Positions 38,508 to 46,486 of a stretch of 64,000 bases of DNA are shown here, in pieces (within the stretch, counting starts at the first letter, position 1; every line of letters starts with the position of its first letter). The stretch is from Psychromonas sp. psych-6C06 (GTDB taxonomy: Bacteria; Pseudomonadota; Gammaproteobacteria; Enterobacterales; Psychromonadaceae), in assembly GCF_002835465.1 (NCBI RefSeq), contig NZ_PIZM01000005.1, forward strand, positions 1 through 64,000, written 5' to 3'. The notes under the pieces are model-generated. The model was not told the DNA's origin, ran no database searches, and saw nothing but the letters and a program-made list of their open reading frames with translations. The translations under genes were made by a program, and so were the position numbers.

Positions 38508-39710
38508 ATGATCATTAAACCAAAGATTCGTGGCTTTATCTGTACAACGACACACCCAGTGGGCTGTGAAAAAAACATACAAGCGCAAATTGAATACACA
38601 AAACAACAGGGCAAAATTAAAAATGGCCCTAAACGTGTATTAGTGATTGGCTCTTCAGCGGGTTACGGTATGTCATCGCGCATCGCAGCTGCATACGGCT
38701 CAGATGCTTCAACAATTGGTGTCTTTTTTGAAAAGCCAGCAACAGAACGTAAGCCTGGCTCTGCGGGTTGGTACAATAGTGCCGCCTTTGAAAAACAAGC
38801 CAAAGCGGATGGCCTTTATGCAAAAAGCATTAACGGCGATGCATTCTCAAATGAAATTAAAGCAAAAGTTATTGAATTAATTAAAGAAGATCTTGGTCAG
38901 ATTGATGCGATTATCTACTCAGTGGCAGCACCAGTACGTAAAATGCCAGAGACAGGTGAAGTAATTCGCTCTGCATTAAAACCAATCGGTGAAACGTACG
39001 TTTCAACGGCAATTGATACCAATAAAGATGTGATCATCGAAGCTTCTGTTGAGCCTGCAAGCGAAGAAGAGATAGCGAACACGGTTACCGTAATGGGCGG
39101 TCAAGATTGGGAACTTTGGATGAACGCATTAAGCGAAGCGGGCGTATTAGCTGATGGCGTTAAGACCGTTGCATACTCGTATATTGGTACTGAACTGACT
39201 TGGCCTATCTATTGGGATGGTGCATTAGGTCAAGCAAAAATCGATTTAGACCGCGCATCAACTGCAATTCAAGCACAGCTTGCACCTTTAAATGGTGAAG
39301 CTTATGTTTCAGTGCAAAAAAGTGTTGTAACACAAGCAAGTTCTGCAATTCCGGTTATGCCTTTATATATTTCAATGGTATTTAAAATCATGAAAGAGAA
39401 AGGCTTGCACGAAGGGTGTATGGAGCAGATTCATCGTTTATTTACAGCGCAACTTTATAAAGAAGATGGAAGTGCGGCAACAACTGATGAAGCGCGCCGT
39501 TTACGTCTTGACGATTGGGAACTACGTGATGATGTTCAGCAAGCATGTAAAGATTTGTGGCCATCAATTACCACTGAGAATTTATTTGAGCTGACCGATT
39601 ACAAAGAGTATAAAGAAGAGTTCTTACAACTATTTGGGTTTGGTATTGAAGGCGTTGATTACGAAGCCGATGTAGACACATTAGTTGAGTTTGATTGCTT
39701 AAGCGTTTAA
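38508..39710 (+). CDS. fabV: Trans-2-enoyl-ACP/CoA reductase FabV
   Basis: NADH-dependent enoyl reductase of type II fatty acid synthesis, a triclosan-insensitive replacement of FabI known from Vibrio and Pseudomonas. The 400-residue protein has [20 protein letters not shown] at the N-terminus, the NADH site [20 protein letters not shown] near 45 and the active-site region [21 protein letters not shown] (Y-x8-K) near 226-244. Single gene with its own terminator. Confidence 0.96.
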   Translation: MIIKPKIRGFICTTTHPVGCEKNIQAQIEYTKQQGKIKNGPKRVLVIGSSAGYGMSSRIAAAYGSDASTIGVFFEKPATERKPGSAGWYNSAAFEKQAKADGLYAKSINGDAFSNEIKAKVIELIKEDLGQIDAIIYSVAAPVRKMPETGEVIRSALKPIGETYVSTAIDTNKDVIIEASVEPASEEEIANTVTVMGGQDWELWMNALSEAGVLADGVKTVAYSYIGTELTWPIYWDGALGQAKIDLDRASTAIQAQLAPLNGEAYVSVQKSVVTQASSAIPVMPLYISMVFKIMKEKGLHEGCMEQIHRLFTAQLYKEDGSAATTDEARRLRLDDWELRDDVQQACKDLWPSITTENLFELTDYKEYKEEFLQLFGFGIEGVDYEADVDTLVEFDCLSV

Positions 39711-39728
39711 ATAATCTGTATTGAAATA

Positions 39729-39758
39729 CAAAACACCCACACTTTTGTGGGTGTTTTT
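39729..39758 (+). terminator. fabV terminator
   Basis: AAAACACCCAC / GTGGGTGTTTTT with a 6-nt loop and a T run, 18 bp after the fabV stop. Confidence 0.92.
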
Positions 39759-39815
39759 GTTTCTAAATCGCTATAATTTATTATCTGTTTTTATGTTAAT
39801 GATAAAGGTAATACC

Positions 39816-40169
39816 ATGATTAAATTCATACTTTTCTCACTGTTAATCATTTTTAGCGCATCTTCTATTGCAGATACGAATACTGAAATAAAACATCTGT
39901 TAAATTTTGTAGAGAAAACCGATTGTAACTATCAACGTAATGGTACTTCTCATAATGGGGCGGAAGCGCGTGAGCATATTCAAAAAAAATATGACTATTA
40001 CAAAGATGATATTGTAACTGCAGAAGATTTCATCGCTTATTCTGCGACTAAGAGCATGATCAGCGGTAAAAAATATACGATTATTTGTCAAAATCAGCCT
40101 GAGCAATATAGCGCTGATTGGCTAAAGAAAGAGTTGCTTAAATTCCGTACGCAATTAGTTGAAAAATAA
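39816..40169 (+). CDS. DUF5329-like small exported protein
   Basis: A 117-residue protein with a signal peptide (MIKFILFSLLIIFSASSIAD). The mature part carries FVEKTDCNYQRNGTSHNGAE, then AREHIQKKYDYYKDDIVTAE and SGKKYTIIC, typical of the DUF5329 family of small periplasmic proteins of unknown function. Two cysteines (CNYQ, IICQ) could form a disulfide. It has its own ATG after AAGGTAAT and lies between the fabV terminator and tRNA-Pro. Confidence 0.82.
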   Translation: MIKFILFSLLIIFSASSIADTNTEIKHLLNFVEKTDCNYQRNGTSHNGAEAREHIQKKYDYYKDDIVTAEDFIAYSATKSMISGKKYTIICQNQPEQYSADWLKKELLKFRTQLVEK

Positions 40170-40251
40170 AGAGATAGAACTAACTAAATACGCATATTGA
40201 GGTTATTTATGTTGCATCCTTTTTTTAAATTATTAGAATAAGGAGATAAAT

Positions 40252-40328
40252 CGGTATGTAGCGCAGCTTGGTAGCGCACTGCTCTGGGGGAGCAGGGGTC
40301 ACAGGTTCGAATCCTGTCATACCGACCA
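40252..40328 (+). tRNA. tRNA-Pro(GGG)
   Basis: A 77-nt cloverleaf with encoded CCA. The acceptor CGGTATG pairs with CATACCG, the anticodon arm is CTGCT-CTGGGGG-AGCAG with anticodon GGG, and the T arm is ACAGG-TTCGAAT-CCTGT. C1 with A73 is typical of proline tRNAs. No integrase or attachment repeat was seen around it. Confidence 0.95.
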
Positions 40329-40521
40329 TTTCCTCCACTTAATTGCCCCTTGGATAGAATGTTATTTGTACATTCAAATAACCTCATGTGTTTTTCCCTT
40401 TGCGCATTCAGCTTTATTCTTATTTACTCTCGTTTTTATCTTATACCTTTCTTATGCCAAAACCCCTTTTCAAACCAATAAAGTTGAGTAAACTTAGGGC
40501 TAATTAATTTAAGGAATTTTT

Positions 40522-41481
40522 ATGACTCAATTTTCTCTTTCTAATGAACAACTTTTAACTGAAGTCCGTACTGTTTTTGACGTACAAAGTGCTGCGCTTT
40601 CAGCGCATAGTAAAGCCTTGGGAGATGAATACCTGCAAGCGTTAGGCCTACTTAAAAATTGTACTGGGCGGGTTATTGTCTGTGGAATGGGAAAGTCTGG
40701 GCATATTGGTAAAAAAATATCTGCAAGTTTAGCCTCTTTAGGTACGCCTTCTTTTTTCCTGCATCCCGGAGAGGCCTTTCATGGTGATTTAGGCATGGTG
40801 ACAGAGCAAGATCTGATGATTTTGATCTCTTACAGTGGCGAAACTGACGAGCTGTTAAAAATTATTCCATCATTACAAAACTTTGGAACCAAAATTATTG
40901 CTATTACTGGTGGGATTAATTCATCACTTGCGAAAAACTCAGATGTTGTTCTAGATGCTAGTGTTGAAAAAGAGACCTGTCCTAATAATTTGGCGCCAAC
41001 GACATCAACGACGCTAACACTCGTAATTGGCGATGCATTATCATCAGTTTCAACCCTTGAAAAAGGTTTTACGCCGATGGAGTTTGCACGTTTTCATCCC
41101 GGAGGTAGCCTTGGTCGCCGTTTGTTAACCTTTGTAAAAAATGAGATGCGCACTGAAAATCTCCCTTTTGTTGAAGCAAATACTTCATTAACAGATGCGC
41201 TGTTTATTATGACTGAGACTCGTACTGGGCTTGCATTAGTAATGCAAGATGGTTTACTGGAAGGGGTTATAACAGACGGCGATTTACGTCGTTTTCTGCT
41301 ATCAGGAAAAACTATTAATGACTCTGTCGCCAGTGAATTAATGAATAGCAATCCTGCGTTTATCTCGCCAGACGAGCGTCTTTCGAACGCTGAAGAGTTG
41401 ATGCGTGAGAAGCATATTAAATGGTTAATCGTTAGTGATGATGGTAAAAAAATAGATGGTATTATTGAGTGGGGACAATAA
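40522..41481 (+). CDS. kdsD: D-arabinose 5-phosphate isomerase
   Basis: Makes arabinose 5-phosphate, the precursor of KDO in lipopolysaccharide. The 319-residue protein has an N-terminal SIS domain (about 30-180) with VCGMGKSGHIGKKISASLAS and HPGEAFHGDLGMV, and two CBS domains (about 205-319; GVITDGDLRRFL, then KHIKWLIVSDD). This is the KdsD/GutQ layout and length. The usual kdsC neighbour is absent, and ydbH follows after 6 bp. KdsD rather than GutQ is an inference because no sorbitol genes are near. Confidence 0.92.
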   Translation: MTQFSLSNEQLLTEVRTVFDVQSAALSAHSKALGDEYLQALGLLKNCTGRVIVCGMGKSGHIGKKISASLASLGTPSFFLHPGEAFHGDLGMVTEQDLMILISYSGETDELLKIIPSLQNFGTKIIAITGGINSSLAKNSDVVLDASVEKETCPNNLAPTTSTTLTLVIGDALSSVSTLEKGFTPMEFARFHPGGSLGRRLLTFVKNEMRTENLPFVEANTSLTDALFIMTETRTGLALVMQDGLLEGVITDGDLRRFLLSGKTINDSVASELMNSNPAFISPDERLSNAEELMREKHIKWLIVSDDGKKIDGIIEWGQ

Positions 41482-41487
41482 TTTCAT

Positions 41488-43467
41488 ATGACCTTCGTAG
41501 GCAAGGGAGTTGCCTTCATTGTATTCATTACTTGGAGCTTGCTTACCTCTTCTGTTGTTGTGGCAAGTTCAATCGAGAGTTTAACATGGTTGCCTCTTTT
41601 TAGCGCGAAGGTTAAAAAACTACAACCTGATATCGCTTGTCCTCAAAACCAAATTTTAGGGCTAGATGTTGACAAGCATAAAGCTGCCTTAAAGGCAGAT
41701 ATTCAAAAAATAAACTGGGATTTAAACTGCGCTAGTACAGGTACAAGTGGCGCTTCTAAGCCACGCTCTGATACAGAAAAAAAGAATCCAGTTAACTTAT
41801 TTTTAGATAAGCTCTCTGCAATACCTTCGGTAACCCTTCGTATTAAAACAATTAATTTAGTTTCTGACTTAATCAAAGGCGAGTTGTCGAGCGCGCTTCA
41901 AATCACTAAAACAGATACAAACGTCAAAGTGGCGCTTAACAATGCCTTGTTTGCACTCAATGCTAGGGTTGAATTGCCGAGCCAGCAATTGATAGTTGAT
42001 GCTTCTTTAAAAGCAGATGTTTTACCTCAATATATTCACCTCACAAAAGCGCAAGCTAAGTATCTGAATAATGAAATACATTTGCATTATCAAAGTGACT
42101 TAACACGCTGGCATAATGGCACGTTTACCATAAATTGGCAGGGCAGTATCGCCGATATCTCTGAGGCTGGGAGTGTTTCTGTAGCGGGAGATATTGACCT
42201 TTTAGCAGAGAAAATCAAGCTAACAACATTTGTTATCACAGCTAAGCAAGCTTTAGTGACAATTTCAGAGACGCAGGCATGGAAAAGCGCCTTTATCAAA
42301 TTAAAAATCCCCGAACCTACCTATTTAGATTACGGGAAAATGCACAGTAAACACCTTCCTCTTCATCTACGTATTGGCAGTAGCCTTTTATTAACTAAGG
42401 TGCCAAGAGGAAAGGGGCAACGTATTGAGAAGCAAAAATTACCTCCGCTTTTTGCGCAAGCGTTAATAACGGCTAATAAAAACTCCTTTGATAGTGATAT
42501 TAGTTTGTCGGTTTTAAATCAAAAACTATTACTTGAATTATTGATTAAGCCCGAATCGATACAGCTACAGATGCACAATAATCAAGTTAATCTGGTGACG
42601 TTAGCGAGCGCGTTAAGTGGTTATCATGAGTCGTTATCTGAATTAGAGGTCACTAATGGCACACTAAATAGTAGTGTGTTGTTTGAGTACTCACGTGCAG
42701 ATGAAATATTAACCATTGAAAGTGCTCTTGCAACGGACAATGTGCAAGGGAAAAATAACGACATATTATTTGCAGGTGTACAATTAAATAGTCAATTTAA
42801 ATATGTGTTTGATAAGCATAAAAACATAACCATCGCACAAGATATACAAACGCTGACAGCGAAAAGCTTGTTTGTTGGGGTACCAATAAAGGCTTTAAAA
42901 ATTGATGCGAAGCTCAATGCAGGTAAGCCAATTATTCAGCATTTTAAAACAGAAATGCTTGGTGGACGTGTTGATTTTGATGACTTTAGCCTGCATGCGC
43001 CAAGTTATACTATCTTGAATGTCGCCGGTATCAGCCTTGCTGATATTTTCAAATATAGCAGCTACCCCGAGATAGAAAGTAAAGCTGTGATTGATGGTAT
43101 GTTACCTTTAAACTTAACTGAGGAAGGGCTTGAAATTAGAGAGGGGATTATTGTTTCGCGATATCCCGGTGGGTATATTAAAGTGCCTGAAAGTACGGTG
43201 ATCAAAGCGGTCGGTAATGGTAATGCAGATTTTTTGTTAATGATGCAACTATTATCCAACTTCCAGTTTGACACACTACAGGGCATGATCAAGTATACTA
43301 GCGACGGCGAAAGTGATATACAGGTTGAAATAAAAGGAAGGAATCCAGATATAGTGGGCAGTCCTCCGATCAACTTTAACTATTCACATAATGAAAATAT
43401 ATTAAAGTTACTTAGAGCGTTACGCTTCAATGATGAAATAGAACGTAATATAAAGGAGAGATATTAG
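41488..43467 (+). CDS. ydbH: YdbH-like AsmA-family intermembrane phospholipid transport protein
   Basis: A 659-residue envelope protein with an N-terminal membrane anchor (VAFIVFITWSLLTSSVVV) and a long beta-rich periplasmic part. The C-terminal 150 residues (LSLADIF-like GISLADIFKYSSYPEIESK, YPGGYIKVPES, LLSNFQFDTLQGMIKYTSDG, NPDIVGSPPINFNYS) match the YdbH end domain. YdbH acts with TamB and YhdP in moving phospholipids to the outer membrane. It is shorter than the E. coli protein (about 880 residues), with the loss in the middle. It overlaps ynbE, its known partner. Confidence 0.85.
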   Translation: MTFVGKGVAFIVFITWSLLTSSVVVASSIESLTWLPLFSAKVKKLQPDIACPQNQILGLDVDKHKAALKADIQKINWDLNCASTGTSGASKPRSDTEKKNPVNLFLDKLSAIPSVTLRIKTINLVSDLIKGELSSALQITKTDTNVKVALNNALFALNARVELPSQQLIVDASLKADVLPQYIHLTKAQAKYLNNEIHLHYQSDLTRWHNGTFTINWQGSIADISEAGSVSVAGDIDLLAEKIKLTTFVITAKQALVTISETQAWKSAFIKLKIPEPTYLDYGKMHSKHLPLHLRIGSSLLLTKVPRGKGQRIEKQKLPPLFAQALITANKNSFDSDISLSVLNQKLLLELLIKPESIQLQMHNNQVNLVTLASALSGYHESLSELEVTNGTLNSSVLFEYSRADEILTIESALATDNVQGKNNDILFAGVQLNSQFKYVFDKHKNITIAQDIQTLTAKSLFVGVPIKALKIDAKLNAGKPIIQHFKTEMLGGRVDFDDFSLHAPSYTILNVAGISLADIFKYSSYPEIESKAVIDGMLPLNLTEEGLEIREGIIVSRYPGGYIKVPESTVIKAVGNGNADFLLMMQLLSNFQFDTLQGMIKYTSDGESDIQVEIKGRNPDIVGSPPINFNYSHNENILKLLRALRFNDEIERNIKERY

Positions 43468-43655
43468 TGCGTTATACCCCTTATTTAATGGTTGTCGTCA
43501 TGCTGTTCATTTCTGCATGTACCCCACGTGTTGAGGTAGCAGTGCCTAATGAGCCGATTACCATTAATCTAAATGTAAAAATAGATCATGAGATTCGCAT
43601 CAAAGTTGATAAAGAGATTGATGAGTTATTTGATGAAAATAGCGATCTGTTTTAA
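43467..43655 (+). CDS. ynbE: YnbE-like outer-membrane lipoprotein
   Basis: A 62-residue lipoprotein. The signal peptide ends in the lipobox FISAC, with the lipid-modified Cys at about 18, followed by TPRVEVAVPNEPITINLNVK and ending in SDLF, strongly like E. coli YnbE. YnbE forms beta strands that extend YdbH to the outer membrane. The start is GTG at 43467 with AAGGAG 8 bases upstream; it overlaps the ydbH stop. The small size means that it is easily missed. Confidence 0.9.
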   Translation: MRYTPYLMVVVMLFISACTPRVEVAVPNEPITINLNVKIDHEIRIKVDKEIDELFDENSDLF

Positions 43656-43692
43656 TTCTGTGTCTATTAATAAAAAATAAAGAGAGATAAAA

Positions 43693-44007
43693 ATGAAAAA
43701 AATAATCGTTTTAATCGCCCTAATGTTCAGTTTTTCAGTGTTTGCGTTAGATATAAACGAAGCAAAAGAGCAAGGTTTGATAGGTGAGCAAGCTAATGGC
43801 TTACTAGGTGCGGTCGAAAGTATTCCGGAAGTGGAAGCGCTAGTAAAAAGAATCAATGAACAACGTCTTGATAAATATTCGCAAGTCGCTAATAAAAATG
43901 AGATGACGGTTGAGCAAATATCATTGCTTGCGGGTGAAAAGTTAATTAAAAAAGCACCTGCTGGGCAATATATTAAAAATGCAACCGGTCAATGGGTAAT
44001 TAAGTAA
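43693..44007 (+). CDS. ydbL: YdbL-like periplasmic protein (DUF1318)
   Basis: A 104-residue protein with a signal peptide (MKKIIVLIALMFSFSVFA) and the DUF1318 body: DINEAKEQGLIGEQANGLLG, then VKRINEQRLDKYSQVANKN and the terminal GQYIKNATGQWVIK. YdbL is the third member of the ydbH-ynbE-ydbL operon and controls YdbH-YnbE assembly. An AGAGAG ribosome site lies upstream. It is 37 bp behind ynbE. Confidence 0.92.
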   Translation: MKKIIVLIALMFSFSVFALDINEAKEQGLIGEQANGLLGAVESIPEVEALVKRINEQRLDKYSQVANKNEMTVEQISLLAGEKLIKKAPAGQYIKNATGQWVIK

Positions 44008-44038
44008 CCTTAGTGCTGGATAAGCAAAGCGATATAAT

Positions 44039-44132
44039 AGTCCTATTTCCGTGGGCTTCTGCGTTCAATTATCGAATAATAACCCTTTATTATTACGCTA
44101 TTCACCTTGAGTTATGCCAATAGAATAGGACT
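44039..44132. repeat. Inverted-repeat element behind ydbL
   Basis: AGTCCTATTTC (44039-44049) faces GAATAGGACT (44123-44132), giving ends of a 94-bp element with a smaller internal AATAATAACCC/TTTATTATT pair. No other copy was seen in the window, so whether it is mobile is unknown. Confidence 0.4.
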
Positions 44133-44178
44133 TAATAGCTAAAGTAATTGATTATTAAAGTGGCATTTTTCCATTTAA

Positions 44179-44232
44179 ACTTCGTTCAAGACAACACATT
44201 TTTAATTTTCATTGTGTAGTCTTGAATGAAGT
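44179..44232. repeat. Hairpin upstream of the CsrB-like RNA
   Basis: ACTTCGTTCAAGACAACACA pairs with TGTGTAGTCTTGAATGAAGT (18 of 20 positions) around a 14-nt AT-rich loop. Outer TTAAAG/CTTTAA arms extend it to 44155-44241. There is no T run. It may be a 3' mRNA structure of the ydb operon. Confidence 0.45.
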
Positions 44233-44400
44233 GATTACTTTAACGCTAACCAGTTGTTTGAAAAATGAATTCAAAAGATAAGCGGCCCTTAATACTGTCA
44301 TAATTAATAAGCATTAACTTAGAGTATTCCCTCGATTGAGTCACCCAAACTTTTAATAAATTCACGATCGATAAATGCTTGTAATCAGGCTGTCGACCCC

Positions 44401-44437
44401 CTCTTACTTACGGATAAACTTTTATTTGTAAGAGATC
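44401..44437. promoter_or_regulatory. Candidate UvrY/GacA binding site for the CsrB-like RNA
   Basis: TGTAAGAGATC (44427-44437) equals one half of the TGTAAGAGATCTCTTACA-type box of Gac/Bar-regulated small RNAs. A facing CTCTTAC half lies at 44401-44407. The distance of about 190 bp to the predicted RNA start is like that of known csrB/rsm upstream activating sites. Confidence 0.6.
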
Positions 44438-44622
44438 AACCATTTCTAATTAAGAGTTTTCCTTTTTTGAACGTTTGTAATCACTGTTATGTATAGTAGG
44501 GTGTGTTGTATCGTTTTGATTTAAAAGGTGTATTTTTAAATTTTTCGGGCGTCTTTACACTTCTAAAAATCCCTTTTAAGAATACACTGTTGGTAATTTA
44601 TTTTGTTGCATATACTTGTTAT

Positions 44623-45154
44623 CAAGTTAAGGGATAGTGCGCTTTTGGATATAAACGGAAACTGGCGTTAACGAGCTTAGGATAAGCGCAATAGGAACTC
44701 CTCAGAAGAGGAATGCAATAGAATTTGCATTACGGATGTTAGGACTACCATAGGGATTGGTAAGGGGAAAAGCTCGGAGCTGTTTTAAGGAAGCTTTTGG
44801 ATAAAAGCGGTGTAATAGATTCAATTACACAATGGATTAAGGAATACCTGAGGGATAGGTATAGGAAAAGCTTGGAGCAATTTTACGGCGCATTTTCTAT
44901 TCATTGATGATTACAAATGTAGCAACGAACGTTGCAAATAGGGACTGATTCACGGATTGAACTTTGGACACCTTCAAGGCTGAAGCGGTTGCAATAGGAT
45001 TGTTAAAAAGGATCAAGGACACTCTCAAGGAACAAGAAATGGGAAAATGCTTAGATTAGCAATTGTCAGGGAACCACAAGGGTGTGGATATTCTCAAGGG
45101 AATGAACATTAAGACTATAAAAAGGCGAATACCTAGCGGTATTCGCCTTTTTTC
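44623..45154 (+). ncRNA. csrB: CsrB-type CsrA-sequestering small RNA
   Basis: The region has no good open frame but carries about 29 GGA triplets in 500 nt, many as AGGA, GGGA or TGGA in short hairpin loops, for example GCTTAGGATAAGC, GCTTTTGGATAAAAGC, ACCTGAGGGATAGGT and AGCTCGGAGCT. This is the hallmark of CsrB/CsrC/RsmZ RNAs that titrate the translational regulator CsrA. A TATACT -10 element (44611-44616), the strong terminator at 45119-45154 and an upstream UvrY-type box support a real gene. It is longer than E. coli CsrB (about 370 nt); 44881-44940 is GGA-poor. The 5' end is approximate. Confidence 0.88.
45119..45154 (+). terminator. Terminator of the CsrB-like RNA
   Basis: AAAAAGGCGAATACC / GGTATTCGCCTTTTTT forms a strong stem with a 4-nt loop and a T run. 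Confidence 0.93.
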
Positions 45155-45228
45155 ATGGCTCTTGTTTCCAATCAATAGTTGTTTTTTTTGCTTGGTTATA
45201 CTGCTTATTTTAAGAGAAGGTTTAACAT

Positions 45229-45465
45229 ATGAGTGAGTCAATTCACGGTCATCAAGTGATAGAGATGATAGCGCAGTCAAAAAAAACATTTAGCAAGACT
45301 GAGTTAAAAGAGAGGATCGAAGAAAAATTTGGTAAAAATAGTCGTTTTCATACTTGTATGGGCAGTGATTTAAGTGCGGATGAACTGATTGAGTTTCTAT
45401 CAGAAAAAGGAAAGATTATCGAATCAGATGCCGGTCTGAGTATGCCCTTGAAGCATTTATGTTAA
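45229..45465 (+). CDS. yecH: YecH-family metal-binding protein (DUF2492)
   Basis: A 78-residue protein matching the YecH family: HGHQVIEMIAQSKKTFSKTE, then RFHTCMGSDLSADELIEFL. The His and Cys residues (HGH, HTC, final C) are thought to bind metal; its function is unknown. It has its own AGAAGG ribosome site and lies just behind the CsrB-like RNA. It is convergent with the DUF1145 gene across a terminator. Confidence 0.9.
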   Translation: MSESIHGHQVIEMIAQSKKTFSKTELKERIEEKFGKNSRFHTCMGSDLSADELIEFLSEKGKIIESDAGLSMPLKHLC

Positions 45466-45471
45466 ATTTAA

Positions 45472-45512
45472 AAAGCACAACATCCGATACTGCTTGTAGA
45501 TGTTGTGCTTTA
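45472..45512. terminator. Bidirectional terminator, yecH / DUF1145 gene
   Basis: AAAGCACAACATC / GATGTTGTGCTTT stem with A and T runs on the two sides, lying between the convergent genes. Confidence 0.82.
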
Positions 45513-45517
45513 TTACT

Positions 45518-45781
45518 TTAAGCTAAGCGACCCTTGATCTGCCAGAGTTTAAATACACCAAAAATAAAAATTGAAAATGCTTCTTTTTTCGTTAGCTTTA
45601 GTTTTTCTGAAAATGCACCATAAATCATTAATAATTGAATGAGGTGCATAAAAACTACAAATCCGAGCAAAAAGTAAAATACGATTGCTGCTTTCCCTGG
45701 AAATGGAACAAATAAATTAGTGATTAAAAGCACCCAGATTAGTGCCATCATCACCTTCGCAAAAGTAATAAAATAATTCAT
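45518..45781 (-). CDS. yhhL: DUF1145 inner-membrane protein (YhhL-like)
   Basis: An 87-residue protein with two predicted membrane helices (about 4-24 and 32-54) and a short basic C-terminal tail (LKLTKKEAFSIFIFGVFKLW). It is like E. coli YhhL in size, layout and position right after rsmD. Function unknown. Confidence 0.82.
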   Translation of the reverse strand: MNYFITFAKVMMALIWVLLITNLFVPFPGKAAIVFYFLLGFVVFMHLIQLLMIYGAFSEKLKLTKKEAFSIFIFGVFKLWQIKGRLA

Positions 45782-45783
45782 AG

Positions 45784-46389
45784 TTATCCTTGTTGGTAGA
45801 GTTGATAAGTGACCTGAGAAGTGCTCTTCTCTTTAAGAAGTTGCCAGCTTTCTGGTAGATTTAAATGGGTTAATTCTGACTCTCTTTCAATATAAATTAA
45901 TGCGTCAGGAGCAAGGTAACCATTTTGCAATAATGCCTCACAGCAAGGCTCTACTAAGGCATTATTAAATGGCGGATCGATAAATACAATATTGTATTGT
46001 TGCTGAGCAGTTTGCTGTAAAAACTGAATTGTATCGCCTTCTATTACACATCCATTTTCGGCATTTAACACGGTTAAGTTCTCACGTAACTGTTTTACAA
46101 CGCTTTTATCTTTCTCAAGTAAAGTTACTTTTTGTGCATAGCGAGACAGTGCTTCGAAGGCTAAACTGCCACTGCCACTGAAACAGTCTAAGCAATTGGC
46201 ATCATTGATATTGTGCATTAACCAGTTGAAAAGGGTTTCTTTAGTGCGATCAGTTGTTGGGCGTAATCCTTGAATATCTTTAACGGGAAGTTTTTTTCCT
46301 CTCCACTTTCCTGAGATCAGGCGAATAAATCCGCCCTTGATCGATTTTCTGCTTTTTTCATTGGATTTAGTGCGTTGATTTCGACTCAT
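45784..46389 (-). CDS. rsmD: 16S rRNA (guanine966-N2)-methyltransferase RsmD
   Basis: Methylates G966 of 16S rRNA. A basic N-terminal stretch leads into IRLISGKWRGKKLPV near 40-55 (201-residue form), GLRPTTDRTKETLFNWL, the SAM-binding CLDCFSGSGSLAFEALSR near 85 and the catalytic IVFIDPPFNN near 150. The start at 46389 is chosen; the frame continues 14 codons upstream without conserved sequence. The basic N-terminus is longer than in E. coli. Divergent from ftsY, as in E. coli. Confidence 0.93.
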   Translation of the reverse strand: MSRNQRTKSNEKSRKSIKGGFIRLISGKWRGKKLPVKDIQGLRPTTDRTKETLFNWLMHNINDANCLDCFSGSGSLAFEALSRYAQKVTLLEKDKSVVKQLRENLTVLNAENGCVIEGDTIQFLQQTAQQQYNIVFIDPPFNNALVEPCCEALLQNGYLAPDALIYIERESELTHLNLPESWQLLKEKSTSQVTYQLYQQG

Positions 46390-46486
46390 ATAATTTTTAG
46401 TCCGGCGATATGGTGTTAATATAGTGACCAATTTTAAGGTTTGCTATTTTAGCAGGTCAGTTGGTTGTGAGTAAGGTTTTTAATTA

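Noticed and set aside
40252-40328. tRNA-Pro as attachment site of an integrated element
   Set aside because: No integrase gene and no repeat of the tRNA 3' end were found near it.
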